Below are positions 26,868-36,937 of a stretch of DNA of 64,000 bases, in pieces. A program made the translations under genes and the position numbers. The notes below the pieces were generated by a model. That model was not told the origin of the DNA. It made no database searches and saw only the letters and a program-made list of their open reading frames with translations. Each line of letters opens with the position of its first letter. The stretch's first letter is position 1. Source of the stretch: Lewinellaceae bacterium SD302 (lineage in GTDB: Bacteria; Bacteroidota; Bacteroidia; Chitinophagales; Saprospiraceae); assembly GCA_002591745.1 (NCBI GenBank), contig PDLQ01000012.1, positions 1 to 64,000 of the forward strand. The letters run 5' to 3'.

Positions 26868-27125
26868 AGGTTAAAGATTCTTGAATCTCGATTCTTGAAT
26901 CTCGATTTTAGATTTTTCTGCTTCGGGTAGTCCCTTTCGAGTGTATTGATCTGGTTTTTAAACAGAGCACTGCTAATTACTTCGGTGATCGCTCCCGGTG
27001 TACACCGGGACGTCTCGGAGTTGTTAGCCATAATGATTTTAAAGACAAAGACAATAGATGTCTAACCCTACTCGCGGGTATATCTAATGCCTTCCGTCTA
27101 TTTTCTAGTATGTGTTTTCTACTAA

Positions 27126-27134
27126 CAAAGTAGC
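27126..27134 (-). repeat. GCTACTTTG motif, copy 7
   Basis: Minus strand reads AACATTGCTACTTTGTTAGT, 270 bases upstream of gldA and in its orientation. Confidence 0.8.
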
Positions 27135-27207
27135 AATGTTTACTATCCGACAAAACGCTAATTTCCCCCGTTTACACATTCACCACTGCACGCATTTAAA
27201 AATTTTA

Positions 27208-27215
27208 TATATTTG
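27208..27215 (+). promoter_or_regulatory. -7 promoter element of the 27312-31234 unit
   Basis: TATATTTG, exact TAnnTTTG, 96 bases upstream of the ATG at 27312. Confidence 0.55.
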
Positions 27216-27311
27216 TAACAAAATAGCTTCGGGCGGCCATTATTGCATACCGTTATTATTCGGCGTTCCTCCTTATACTGTTAGCATATCACGCTTCATA
27301 AACCCATAGCT

Positions 27312-27974
27312 ATGAGTACCGTTCGACAAACCTTGTTGGAGCACGCGCATACAGCGTGTGAGCAATGCTTTACCAGACAGTTAGAACTGATCGCGGAGGC
27401 CCACCGGCTTTCTTCCGACGTCAAAGACCTTAATGCCACTCTTTATCTGGAAGTGCTGAGGATAGCAAAACTGAACCCTTTTCCCGACGACGTGCCGGAC
27501 GAGACCCTAACCGAAATCACCAGTACAAGTGCAGTGGTGGAAACTGCGGCTACCCCCGATGACCTGGAAGCTCTCCAGGAAAAGTTGCTGGAACAGTTTA
27601 AGTCCATCGGAGAACCAGTGGATGCCAAGGTTTCACCGGCTTCCACCGACAACCTGCTGAACAAACGCATGATCGACCTTCTGTATTTAATGAAGGACAA
27701 GATCCGGACAACCCGCCGTCGCCTCAACGACAATGGTGGCGGATACGACGAGGACGCCTACCGCTCCGTCCGCAACCAGCTTTACCTCACCCAACACGTT
27801 TATCTGGAACAACTCGACAACGATTTGGTCTTCGCCGATCACGAAGGCTGCGCCAGGGTCGAGCAGGTGCTCTACCCTGCCATCCTGGAAGCTGATGTCT
27901 CCAGTTTTGTATCCAGCTTGCAAAACCTGCAGGACTTTCTCAAAGCGCGGGTACTGGAAGCCACCGTAGCCTGA
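27312..27974 (+). CDS. cytosolic helical protein of unknown function
   Basis: 220 residues without signal peptide or membrane segment. Strongly helical, acidic, with two parts: about 1-60 (LEHAHTACEQCFTRQLELIAEAHRL) and about 110-220 (NKRMIDLLYLMKDKIRTTRRRLNDNG, then LYLTQHVYLEQLDNDLVFADHEGC), joined by a Ser/Thr/Ala linker. No motif or family recognised. The exported 1072-residue protein gene starts 41 bases later on the same strand, so the two probably form one unit. Confidence 0.6.
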   Translation: MSTVRQTLLEHAHTACEQCFTRQLELIAEAHRLSSDVKDLNATLYLEVLRIAKLNPFPDDVPDETLTEITSTSAVVETAATPDDLEALQEKLLEQFKSIGEPVDAKVSPASTDNLLNKRMIDLLYLMKDKIRTTRRRLNDNGGGYDEDAYRSVRNQLYLTQHVYLEQLDNDLVFADHEGCARVEQVLYPAILEADVSSFVSSLQNLQDFLKARVLEATVA

Positions 27975-28015
27975 TCCCGATTTCCCAATTTTATTTTCCC
28001 TTTAGTTTCCGACCT

Positions 28016-31000
28016 ATGCACACCCATAAGATCATTGTTGGTTTTTCACTGCTGCTCATTATCGCCACCGGCACGCTATCCGCTCAGCGATTGAGTACTG
28101 ATGTGGACCGTATGTTGTACGCCGCTAATATGATCAGCGATTCCAGCTACGACGCCGCAGCCCTGGATACCCTGATTCTCGAACTGGCTTATTACGCAAC
28201 GGCCCCCGATACGAACGCCGCCCATAAACTCGCCAGCGGACCAGCCATTCTCGCCCATTACGGTAAAAACGAAGAGATTGCCGAGTTCATTAAACGTAAA
28301 GGACTTGATTCTCTGCTCTGGGAGCATCAGTTCACTGGAGAACCTGCTTTCGGCTGGCTGGTCGTAACCGACCGTATCAACTATCTGCGAAAACCAAAAG
28401 CCGCCGATCTTTTTTCCAGAAACGGGTTAATCGATGTGGAAAAAATCCAGTCTGCCTACACTACTCCCCTGCCCCCGATGAGGCAGGCTATTCCCCTGGC
28501 AGTAGACAGAGCCAAGGAAAAAGCAGCTCCGATTCCGGACCCTACCTACGTTAGTCTGGCCCTCACTGGCTTATCCGACTGGATCGGACGCCGAGCCCAG
28601 GAGGAATTGACCTTCACCTTCCTGACTCGGCTGCGCAAGCAATTGAATGAAAATAAACTGGAATACCTTTTCCCCAATACCGTCGAATATCTCCCGACGC
28701 TCAATCTCATCAACTATAAATCAATACTACCCAGTATCCGCCAGGCCTTCGCCAAAGACATGAACCAGATTTCGTTGAACCTGGGTAATTTTCTCAACGC
28801 GCGTGACCCAAACACTTATAGCGACCCGGCGGTGTACAATATGTTTATGGTCTACCGGCTTCTGGACCTCGGCGTGCGGAAAGTCCCACTGTCCGACATC
28901 CTGGCTTTCACTTATGGTGAACTGGCCGACACCCGCCTGAATACCCGCCGCAATATCGACCTCACCCTGGCTGAAATGGCAACCGGATCGGAAGAATACA
29001 GCACGGTAATGAGTGCCTATAACCGGCTGATCATTCAGCTCGACCTCGTAGAAAACGCTTTTCAACGGGCTAAATCCGACCTCAGTGACATCGAAGAAGA
29101 GATCGTCGACGATCACGGAGAAGACCCCGTTCGCCCCTTTCGCAACCAGATCGACCAAGCCATTGATTTCGATTTTTCCAACCTGCTATTTCAGCGCGAG
29201 GAAGCTCCGGAAGTTATTAGATCATGGTTACTCGGCGAGCCTGCCTACGCCTATTTCAGTGCTAATCCTTCTTTGACCAAATACGATGAATTCTTCGGTC
29301 CCGATCGCCAGGAACTCACTCCCCAGCAATTAAGAGCTGCCGGACTGACCGGAGTACGGGAACTATTAAGTCGCCGCGATCAACTGAACCAGCGCTATGA
29401 TTACCTGATTTCAGCCCGAGCCACGCTGGATTCACTGCGCAGCGCCCTGAACGTCCCGGTAGTAGACAGCAGCAGCTTTGCGATCAAGCGGCAATTGACC
29501 AGTCGACTGGACAAGGAATTTAGTCATTTCCGACGTACAAAGGACAGTACACAATTAAGATTTCTGACCAATTTACTGGCGGAAGTATTACCCGAAACAC
29601 CGGGTAGTCTGGAAAAGCTCCGGGCCATTAGCAGCAGATTGGATACCTTCTCGATCCGCTCCGGCGATCTCTCCAGTCCTAATTACCAACGGCTTAATCC
29701 AGCCGAGCCTACGCCGGAGGTCTACGCAAATATCAAACAAGAGATTGACTTAGCTAATCAGCAATTCAACCTGATGTTCAACGCCCTGAACGTTTATAGC
29801 CAGGACAATGCCAGCAACCTGATCCGGGCCCACCGCAATGCCGCCAACTTTGAAACCGTCTTCGGCCTGGGCAAAGAGCTTTTCTTCCTGCTTTACGATC
29901 GCGAGGGCGACTCAGATGACTCAGCTACCTTCACCGGACTGGCCAGGAATAACGAGTTTGCCGCCGTCGGAACAATTACCAATCTACTGCTGGACCCGGA
30001 CGCGGATTTACTCATTCGTGGTTTGGCCCGAGAGCGACTGGGTCGGGTTCCGGGAATCGGGCAATTGAACGGTAAAGGCATCGGGCAATTTGTCATGTCT
30101 TTCACAGAGCAGCTGGCCCAACTACGTGCCCCCTTACCCCCCGGAACACCGGATAAACGTACCGCTGCCCGGATCAAAACGGTCGCCTTCATTACCGGTA
30201 CGGTGAGCAAGATCGTTGAAGCTCAATTCTTGAATGATCCGCTCCAGCCCGGCACATCTTACGGTTTAGTTGACATCCTACCCGGCTTTAGTAAAGTACC
30301 GGAGATCAATGGTAACCTGGAGGAATTATTTCGATTGTCACAGTCGGGGCAGTTCCGCTACGCCATCACCAACCTGATCCAGCTGATCGATCTATTTGGC
30401 ATCATTCCACCAGCATCTAAAAAGCAGCAGCGCCTGGTCAAACAAAGAGATTATTACCGCAACCGACTTACGGACCAGCAAGAAGGCATTGTTTCTAAAG
30501 ACTACTTGGGGCTGGCCCTGCACAGCGCCCCGGTTGATGGTATTGACAGCACGGGCTATTTCCAATCTCAGATTACAGTTCTGGATCGAAAGCTAAGGAA
30601 TCTCGATACTGCCCGCGTAAATCGTCAGCGTCAGGAGTTATTTCTCTACGGCACTTTTATGGCCGACGTGGCCGCCGCCGACAACCCGGATGCCTTCGCA
30701 GCGGCGCTAAACAACGTAGCCTTACCGCCCGGCAGTTCTCAATTGAAGCGTAATCGGCCTTTCAGTTTGGAACTCAACGCTTATTTCGGCTTTACCTACG
30801 GCCGAGAAGTATTGAATTACCCGGATGATGTCCTGGCCCTGGATGACCTTCCCAAACGCGAGGCTTCGGTCGTCTCTCTGTTCGTTCCCGTTGGTCTGAG
30901 TATGAGTTGGAAAACCAGCTACCAACAGAAGTCGTCGTATAGCTTATTTCTGCCCCTGATCGATCTTGGCGCCGTTTCTGCCTATCGTTTCGATACGGCG

Positions 31001-31234
31001 GAAGACCAGGTGGAACGGCTCCCCCGCTTCACTTTTCAAAACGTCTTCGCCCCCGGTGCTCACCTGATGTACAATTTCGCCAACACCCCCTTCAGCCTTG
31101 GTTTCGGAGCCCAGTATGGCCCCACCACCCGACGGATCAACCCTGATGGAAGCCCGCAGTTTAACGCGAGTGGCGTTAGGTTCATGGCCAGCTTTAGCGT
31201 GGATGTACCGGTCTTTAGTTTCACCAGCCGGTAG
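28016..31234 (+). CDS. large exported protein with a C-terminal barrel-like region, unknown function
   Basis: 1072 residues with a signal peptide (ITGTLSAQ-type cleavage near residue 24). Residues about 25-900 are helical and repeat-like, rich in Leu/Arg/Asp (for example NYKSILPSIRQAFAKDMNQISLNLGNF). The last ~160 residues (LELNAYFGFTYGREV, LFVPVGLSMSWKTSY, SLFLPLIDLGAVSAYRF, FSLGFGAQYGPTTR, ending FSVDVPVFSFTSR) alternate as outer-membrane strands and end in a hydrophobic/aromatic strand. I do not recognise the family. The layout suggests an outer-membrane protein with a large periplasmic helical domain. Preceded by an unknown cytosolic gene in the same unit. Confidence 0.6.
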   Translation: MHTHKIIVGFSLLLIIATGTLSAQRLSTDVDRMLYAANMISDSSYDAAALDTLILELAYYATAPDTNAAHKLASGPAILAHYGKNEEIAEFIKRKGLDSLLWEHQFTGEPAFGWLVVTDRINYLRKPKAADLFSRNGLIDVEKIQSAYTTPLPPMRQAIPLAVDRAKEKAAPIPDPTYVSLALTGLSDWIGRRAQEELTFTFLTRLRKQLNENKLEYLFPNTVEYLPTLNLINYKSILPSIRQAFAKDMNQISLNLGNFLNARDPNTYSDPAVYNMFMVYRLLDLGVRKVPLSDILAFTYGELADTRLNTRRNIDLTLAEMATGSEEYSTVMSAYNRLIIQLDLVENAFQRAKSDLSDIEEEIVDDHGEDPVRPFRNQIDQAIDFDFSNLLFQREEAPEVIRSWLLGEPAYAYFSANPSLTKYDEFFGPDRQELTPQQLRAAGLTGVRELLSRRDQLNQRYDYLISARATLDSLRSALNVPVVDSSSFAIKRQLTSRLDKEFSHFRRTKDSTQLRFLTNLLAEVLPETPGSLEKLRAISSRLDTFSIRSGDLSSPNYQRLNPAEPTPEVYANIKQEIDLANQQFNLMFNALNVYSQDNASNLIRAHRNAANFETVFGLGKELFFLLYDREGDSDDSATFTGLARNNEFAAVGTITNLLLDPDADLLIRGLARERLGRVPGIGQLNGKGIGQFVMSFTEQLAQLRAPLPPGTPDKRTAARIKTVAFITGTVSKIVEAQFLNDPLQPGTSYGLVDILPGFSKVPEINGNLEELFRLSQSGQFRYAITNLIQLIDLFGIIPPASKKQQRLVKQRDYYRNRLTDQQEGIVSKDYLGLALHSAPVDGIDSTGYFQSQITVLDRKLRNLDTARVNRQRQELFLYGTFMADVAAADNPDAFAAALNNVALPPGSSQLKRNRPFSLELNAYFGFTYGREVLNYPDDVLALDDLPKREASVVSLFVPVGLSMSWKTSYQQKSSYSLFLPLIDLGAVSAYRFDTAEDQVERLPRFTFQNVFAPGAHLMYNFANTPFSLGFGAQYGPTTRRINPDGSPQFNASGVRFMASFSVDVPVFSFTSR

Positions 31235-31251
31235 TTAGGTAGTTTGGGCTT

Positions 31252-31372
31252 CAAAGTAGCAAAGCTTGTTTGAGCTCCTGTTCAGACCTGCCAGGAAAAT
31301 AACTGCCCTGAACTGGAGCTATACTCCCTTCGGGCACAAGAGGGGAGTATAATTACCAGCATTGCTACTTTG
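31252..31372. repeat. palindromic block bounded by two inverted GCTACTTTG motifs
   Basis: Motif copy 8 (minus, 31252-31260) and copy 9 (plus, 31364-31372) flank two hairpins: GAGCTCCTGTTCAG (31272-31285) with CTGAACTGGAGCT (31308-31320), and ATACTCCC (31321-31328) with GGGAGTAT (31343-31350). The ends GACTTCAAAGTAGCAATGC-type and GCATTGCTACTTTGAAGTC-type make the whole block an inverted repeat. It sits between two convergent genes. No open frame. Confidence 0.75.
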
Positions 31373-31515
31373 AAGTCAAGAAAACCGGATATGTGATCTG
31401 AAATTGCCCGGGATTTGAATGCTACCCTGGCAAGTACACCCGAACCAAAGTGGTTTGGGTATTATCATGTTACCGACCGGCTCGTCGCACCTCCCCGTTG
31501 CTTCGAAGGATAGGG

Positions 31516-34500
31516 TTACTTCGCCATCGACCATATCCACTCGCCGGTGGCGGTAACGTAACCGATATCGTTGCCTCTTTCCACCCGAAACAGCCGGTCA
31601 TCAACTGCTTCGATAAAGGGGTATTCCGGCGGCAGAATAACCTTCCCCCTGGCGTCAATCAGGCCATACTTGTATTCGGTAGTTACCCGGGCTAATCCGT
31701 TTTCAAAATCGGAAATCGTAGCGAACCGGGGCTTGATGAGGGTGAGTCCACGGCGATTGATCAGTCCCCAACGACTTCCCTGGCGAATGGCCGCTACGCC
31801 GTGGTAAAACGGGCGGGCCTCGTCGTAATACCCGTCGTATAAAGCCGCTTTATCCGTGATGTAGTAGTAACCTTGTTCTTCGTCTTGCATCAGGCCGCGT
31901 CCTTCGCGGAAATGCAACATTCTTTCGAGGGTCGGAGCAATGAGTTCGTTGCCCTGGGGATCGATGATTCCGGCATTACGGATATTCCGATAGATCACGG
32001 CCCGTTCTTCACTGAAGGGCAGACAGCGGGCATACTGGCAAGCAACGACCAACTTACCGCTAAGGTCGATATAGCCACAGAGGCCGTTTTGACGCACCAC
32101 GGCACGCTGATCGCTGAACGATTCGGCGTAACCCCAATCCGCCCGAATCACTTCACGCCCCGTCAGGTCGATAAAGCCGTAACCATTATTGCCCCTCACC
32201 AGGGCGCGCCCTTCCTGAAACGGATAGATCTCCCGGTAAGCTTCTGAGGTTAATGTCTGGCCGAGAGTATTGATCAATACGTAGCGATCCTGGATAGAAC
32301 TGAGTCTGGCGATGGCAACACCTCCTGACTGAAAGGGCTCGATAACGGAATAACTGGGTCTTTTAACCCAGTTTCCCGCCGGACCGATCAGCCCCCACTT
32401 CTCGTCGATCATTACACGCGCTACTTTACCCTGAAAGTCGGTCGCCTCGTCGAGGCGGGGTTCGATAACGAAGCGTTCGTTTTGATCGATGTAGCCGTAT
32501 TTGCCATTCGAAGTCTTTACCCAGGCGATGCCTCCCTTAAAGCTGCCCGCTCCCTCAAAGGTAAGGTTGCCGGGTTGCTGTTCTACGGCATCGATAAAGG
32601 TCCAGCCCAAAGATGTTTTGACGGCGGCTTTGGATTCAGAAAAGGGCTTTACGGCTTCATAAATAAAGGAAATGGCCGGCATACCACTCTCCGTCAGAAA
32701 GCCCCAGAGATTTCCACGCCGGGCGGCCATGAAGCCTTCGGTGGGAACTCCGACTTCTTCGTAACGGGCGGCGACCCGCAGATTTCCGCTGGTGTCGATC
32801 AGACCGGCAGCGGGTAAATGCACCTTGGTCCTAAAACTGTTGCCGACCCGTTCAATTTCTCTTGAATCGGGGCGAATGATAAATTTGCCGGTTCGGTCGA
32901 TCACCCCGTTCCCGGTATCATTCTTGACAATCGCACGACCGTTTAAAAATGCTCCCGCGCGCTCGAAGACCGGAATTACAATTTCCTTGCCTGCTCCGTT
33001 TACATAGCCCCAACTACAATTTTCACAGTTTATGAAAGCCTTCTTAGCAAAATCACGATCGTAGTTGGTTTGATCAATTAAGTTGACGGTGCTTCTTAGA
33101 CCTTTAACGAATTGGCGGATGCTAATCAAGTTTTCCGGCGATTTACCTAACCGACCGCTAATCCTGCCCTGATAACTCAGCGGTGCAGCACCCTCGGAAA
33201 AGGGACCGACGTAGGCAAGGTCTTTCTTCAGGATTCGGCCCATTTGATCCATCAGTCCAAACCGACCATTGTTGAACATACAGCGAGCCACTGCATTCCC
33301 ACTTTTCCAGTCTTCCACCCGCAGATCGATCAGGTTTAGTTCGCTTACCAATAAGCCTTCGGCGTTCAGCAGGATACCGAACACCATATTTGCCCGGAAT
33401 TTGGTTCTCTCCAGGGTAAACTCGGAGCCACTGGGTAATCCCACCAGTGTTATCCCCAGGTCAGAGAGCACTTCAATTTGTGTGAAGGTCGGTGGGATGG
33501 TTGTTTTGCCATTAGCTCGGCTCCTCAAGCCCCACTTACCGCTATTAGCTTCGTAGAACCACTCGAATTTTGGGAGAACGCGTTTACTGCGGTCCAGATA
33601 AAGCGGCTGATCTTCTACGGCCAGTTCGTCATTCCCCCTGACCCTGATCCGAAAGTGCTGACGACTTTGGCCGCTACCGTCCAGCTTACCATCGGCCCCT
33701 ACCCGAAAAGTAGTTAGACCACCACCATTAAGCTGACTATCGTAGGCCTGGACGTTATCACGATCCAGGACAATGCGATCATAGCCGGGTTCCGCCAATA
33801 GTTCTCCCCGAAAATTTACAAATCCATATGCATCACCGCGTTTTACACCGGCAACTCTGCCGTTCAGTGGTGAAATGTAATTGTAGACTTCCGGTAGTAC
33901 TACTCGGTCACCCGCCGAACGCAACCCCCACTTCCCGTTCATTTTGATCCGGAAAATTCGTTGGGAAAAAGGTTGAATCTCTTCGTAAGCCGCCGCTAAT
34001 GCCTGATCTCCGCAACGATTGACCAGTCCGATAGCTCCGTTGGTGCGCAGTGCCAGGTAGTTGGCGGAAAAGGGCAATACCTGTACCTGGGCATCTACCA
34101 GGTGGAGTCCGTTACAAGTGGAACTGTAGACAGCTTGTCCGGTAGATGAGCGGAGCAATAAGTCACCGTAGCCTAGGTCTTCTGATTCGGTAAATCTTGC
34201 GGGAATACGTTGACTTCCGTTGTAATCGATCGCGCCCCAGTTTAGTCCGCGACGGTACAGAATCAAATCTTCCCGGTCAAAATTGAGTGTATCCGCAATC
34301 GGCGGTAGCAATTGCTGCCCGGCCAGGTTAAAGAGTCCTTTGTAATGATACTGTTCGGTTTCCAGCATACCGTTGACCAGACGTCGAACCGCCTCGTAAG
34401 CCGGCTGTATGATCAACTTACCGGTACGATTAACCACTCCCCAGCCAGAATCGGTTCGGTAGGCCAGCAGGCCATCGCCGAGGGGTTCGAGCTGTAAATA

Positions 34501-34848
34501 ATCGCTGGTTAATAAATTTTGTTGGAGGCGATTGATTACGCGCCAGCCGGCACCGTCAAGTACGGCAAAAATATCTTCATCGAGTACCTGAATGTCCAGG
34601 AAGTCGGCGGGTAGTATCATTCGTCCACCAGCACCTACCAGTCCTAACTTCCCCCCGCGTTGAATCACCAAAAAGCCGTAGGGGTCCGGATTACTTACAA
34701 GGTCGTAGGTAGGTTGAACGACGAGCCGGCCACGGGGGTCGATCAAGCCCCACTTATCCGCTTCTTTGACGGGATAAACGCGTTGCGCCTCGCAATTCGT
34801 GAAGTGCGCGCCGAGTGCCAGCAAAAAACAAACAAGGGTAAAACGCAA
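31516..34848 (-). CDS. WG-repeat protein, exported
   Basis: About 1110 residues from a TTG at 34848, which begins a textbook signal peptide ([20 protein letters not shown]). The open frame extends to ATG 34971, but that extra leader looks non-coding. Over twenty WG-type repeats cover the protein ([55 protein letters not shown] and so on). Each repeat is a short beta hairpin of about 35-40 residues, giving a long repeat array. A less regular central region (about 390-520) may be a separate domain. WG proteins are often cell-surface or exported, with unknown ligands. Monocistronic. Confidence 0.85.
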
Positions 34849-35075
34849 AGTTGCCGGGGGATTAGTAGTATGGTCTCTTAGTCGGGTGCAAGAAGACTCC
34901 GATCTGAGTGTTTCATCTAAGAAACGCTGAAAAACGGCGTCAAATTTTATGCAGGAATGACGATTTGGCAAGCGTCCTGCCTAAATCACCACTCCTAAAG
35001 ATAGTTTTTCGAAACTTCTGTATTCATCGTTTGGGGGCGTGTTTTAGGATGCGGTGCTTAAAACCAAGGCAAAGG

Positions 35076-35699
35076 TTAACGAATGGCACAGTGAAGTAGT
35101 GATTGCTCCCCAGCTTTGGTGACAATGAATGCTTCCAACTCATCACCGACCTGAACCGGCCCTACCCCACTGGGAGTACCTGAAAAGATCAGATCCTTCA
35201 TGTGCAGGCGAAAGTACTGACTGACGTAAGTCACTAATTCCGGAGGTTGAAAAAGCATGTCTTTCGAGTTCCCTTTTTGCACCAATTCGTCGTTTTTGCG
35301 CAGACCGAATTCAATTGCATTTTGGTCCGGGACCTCATCCAGAGAGATGAATTCAGATATCGGGGCGGAACCATCGAAGCCCTTCGCGATTTCCCATGGC
35401 TGCCCCTTCTTTTTGAGTTTCGCCTGGAGATCACGGGCCGTAAAATCAATTCCAATACCCAATTCCCCGAGATAGGCCGGAGCAAATTCCGGCTGTACGT
35501 GACGACCATTTTTGGCGATCCGATAGACCAATTCTACTTCGAAGTGAAGGTTTTGGGTGAACTCCGGATAGTAAAACGGTTTGTTATTCACTAACAAAGC
35601 CGACGGTGGTTTCATAAAGACAACCGGCTCTTGGGGCCGTTCTACTTTCATTTCGTCAGCGTGAGCGGCATAGTTGCGCCCGATACAAATGATTTTCAT
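35076..35699 (-). CDS. fumarylacetoacetate hydrolase-family protein
   Basis: 207 residues, a single FAH domain as in acylpyruvate hydrolases. MKIICIGRNYAAHADEM, VFMKPPSAL and LHFEVELVYRI (metal-binding Glu pair), the aspartate of GIGIDFTARDLQ, the lysine in AKGFDGSAP and SGTPSGVGPV are the family signatures. It hydrolyses C-C bonds of acylpyruvate-like compounds or decarboxylates oxaloacetate; the substrate is undecided. The ATG follows a TACTTTGC element by only two bases (CAAAGTA at 35704-35710), suggesting a leaderless message. Confidence 0.88.
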   Translation of the reverse strand: MKIICIGRNYAAHADEMKVERPQEPVVFMKPPSALLVNNKPFYYPEFTQNLHFEVELVYRIAKNGRHVQPEFAPAYLGELGIGIDFTARDLQAKLKKKGQPWEIAKGFDGSAPISEFISLDEVPDQNAIEFGLRKNDELVQKGNSKDMLFQPPELVTYVSQYFRLHMKDLIFSGTPSGVGPVQVGDELEAFIVTKAGEQSLLHCAIR

Positions 35700-35805
35700 G
35701 TTGCAAAGTATAAAACTTATTAGCCCGCTTCCTAGTGTTAAACAAATGTATCTTTCATCACCTTGATGTAAGTGTTATCTGTATTAGAACCGTAATCATT
35801 TGCCC

Positions 35806-36882
35806 ATGAGCCAGCTTTGCTACTTTGTTAGCCCAAAATCCAAACTTCTATCATTAACCTTTCTAATATTACTGCTGAGCTGTAATGCTGAGCCGGCAGA
35901 CGCCAATCAGAATCCCCAAGTCGGCAACGAAACAGAAATGGAGGCTAAGCCACCCCGGGAAAACATACAGCAAGATGCTACCCGCACGGATAAAAACGTG
36001 GCAATCACGGAAGATGAGCCAGCACCAGTGCCAGCACTTGAACTCAACGAACAGACTCCGCAAAAAGGGGCAATCAGTAGCAGCGAACCCGCACCTGTAC
36101 GCCAAAGCAAAACCAAGGCGGTACAGCAAGAGGAACAGCCCATTGCTCAACGGCAACCTAAACCACCCGCTGCAGAAGTGCCCAAAGCATCAGATAAAGA
36201 AGAAGTTGTTACCGAACCCATTAAATCGACCCAAGCTAAATACCCAAGCCACGCTGCTTGGAACAACTTGCTAACCAGCAATGTATCTTCGGACGGCTCC
36301 GTTAATTATAGTGGACTAAAGAACAGAGAACAAAAGTTGGATGAGTACCTGGAAACATTGAAAAACAGTCATCCAAATGCTACTTGGCCCCGTAATGTAT
36401 CCAAGGCCTACTGGCTCAATGCCTACAATGCTTTCACCATTAAGCTGATTCTGGATAACTACCCCGTCAACAGAATCACCGATCTCTACGGCGGCAAACC
36501 CTGGGATGTGAAGTGGATCGAATTGGGCAGTAAAAAATACAGCCTCAACAATATTGAGCACCAGGTAATCCGGCCGACTTACAATGATCCTCGCATCCAT
36601 TTCGCCGTTAATTGTGCGGCCGCCAGTTGTCCTCCCTTACACAATAAAGCCTTTACAGCGAACGGACTGGACGCAACGCTAACTTCTCTGACCAAGCGAT
36701 TCATAAACAATCCCGCCTACAACGATATAGGCAGTGAAGAAGCCGTGGTTTCTAAAATCTTCGAGTGGTACGCCGAAGACTTCGGAGACTTACAGAAGTA
36801 CCTTAATACCTATTCGACTACCCAGCTCGAAGAGAAAGCCAAGATTAGTTTCAAGGAATACAACTGGAGTCTGAATGATTAA
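35806..36882 (+). CDS. DUF547 lipoprotein
   Basis: About 358 residues from ATG 35806 (a TTG at 35800 is also open). A signal sequence with lipobox LLLSC is followed by a low-complexity Glu/Pro/Gln linker (about 28-140) and a DUF547 domain (about 150-350): SKAYWLNAYNAFTIKLILDNYPVNRI, DPRIHFAVNCAAASCPPL, EYNWSLND. DUF547 proteins are exported proteins of unknown function. Odd: a GCTACTTTG motif lies inside codons 5-8 of this start; if it is a promoter, the true start would have to be downstream, yet no later start retains the signal peptide. Confidence 0.82.
   Translation: MSQLCYFVSPKSKLLSLTFLILLLSCNAEPADANQNPQVGNETEMEAKPPRENIQQDATRTDKNVAITEDEPAPVPALELNEQTPQKGAISSSEPAPVRQSKTKAVQQEEQPIAQRQPKPPAAEVPKASDKEEVVTEPIKSTQAKYPSHAAWNNLLTSNVSSDGSVNYSGLKNREQKLDEYLETLKNSHPNATWPRNVSKAYWLNAYNAFTIKLILDNYPVNRITDLYGGKPWDVKWIELGSKKYSLNNIEHQVIRPTYNDPRIHFAVNCAAASCPPLHNKAFTANGLDATLTSLTKRFINNPAYNDIGSEEAVVSKIFEWYAEDFGDLQKYLNTYSTTQLEEKAKISFKEYNWSLND
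35819..35827 (+). repeat. GCTACTTTG motif, copy 10
   Basis: Reads GCTACTTTGTTAGCCCAAAA, inside the first codons of the DUF547 gene. The same 20 bases occur at copy 13 (minus strand, about 47375-47394). Confidence 0.8.
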
Positions 36883-36937
36883 ACACACAAGAACGAAAGC
36901 AATACAAGGCTGAATAATCTTGTGTTCGCTTGTAGTC

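Larger units (their letters stand above)
26868..27311. other. spacer between gldA and the 27312 gene
   Basis: 444 bases. A 14-base unit GATTCTTGAATCTC, itself containing a small palindrome, is repeated in tandem from 26877. Motif copy 7 lies at 27126-27134 and the plus-strand promoter TATATTTG at 27208-27215. A 66-codon minus-strand frame here (26831-27031) has no sign of being a gene. Confidence 0.6.

Noticed and set aside
26831-27031. 66-codon minus-strand frame upstream of gldA
   Set aside because: It overlaps the gldA start and promoter and is partly made of the GATTCTTGAATCTC repeat.
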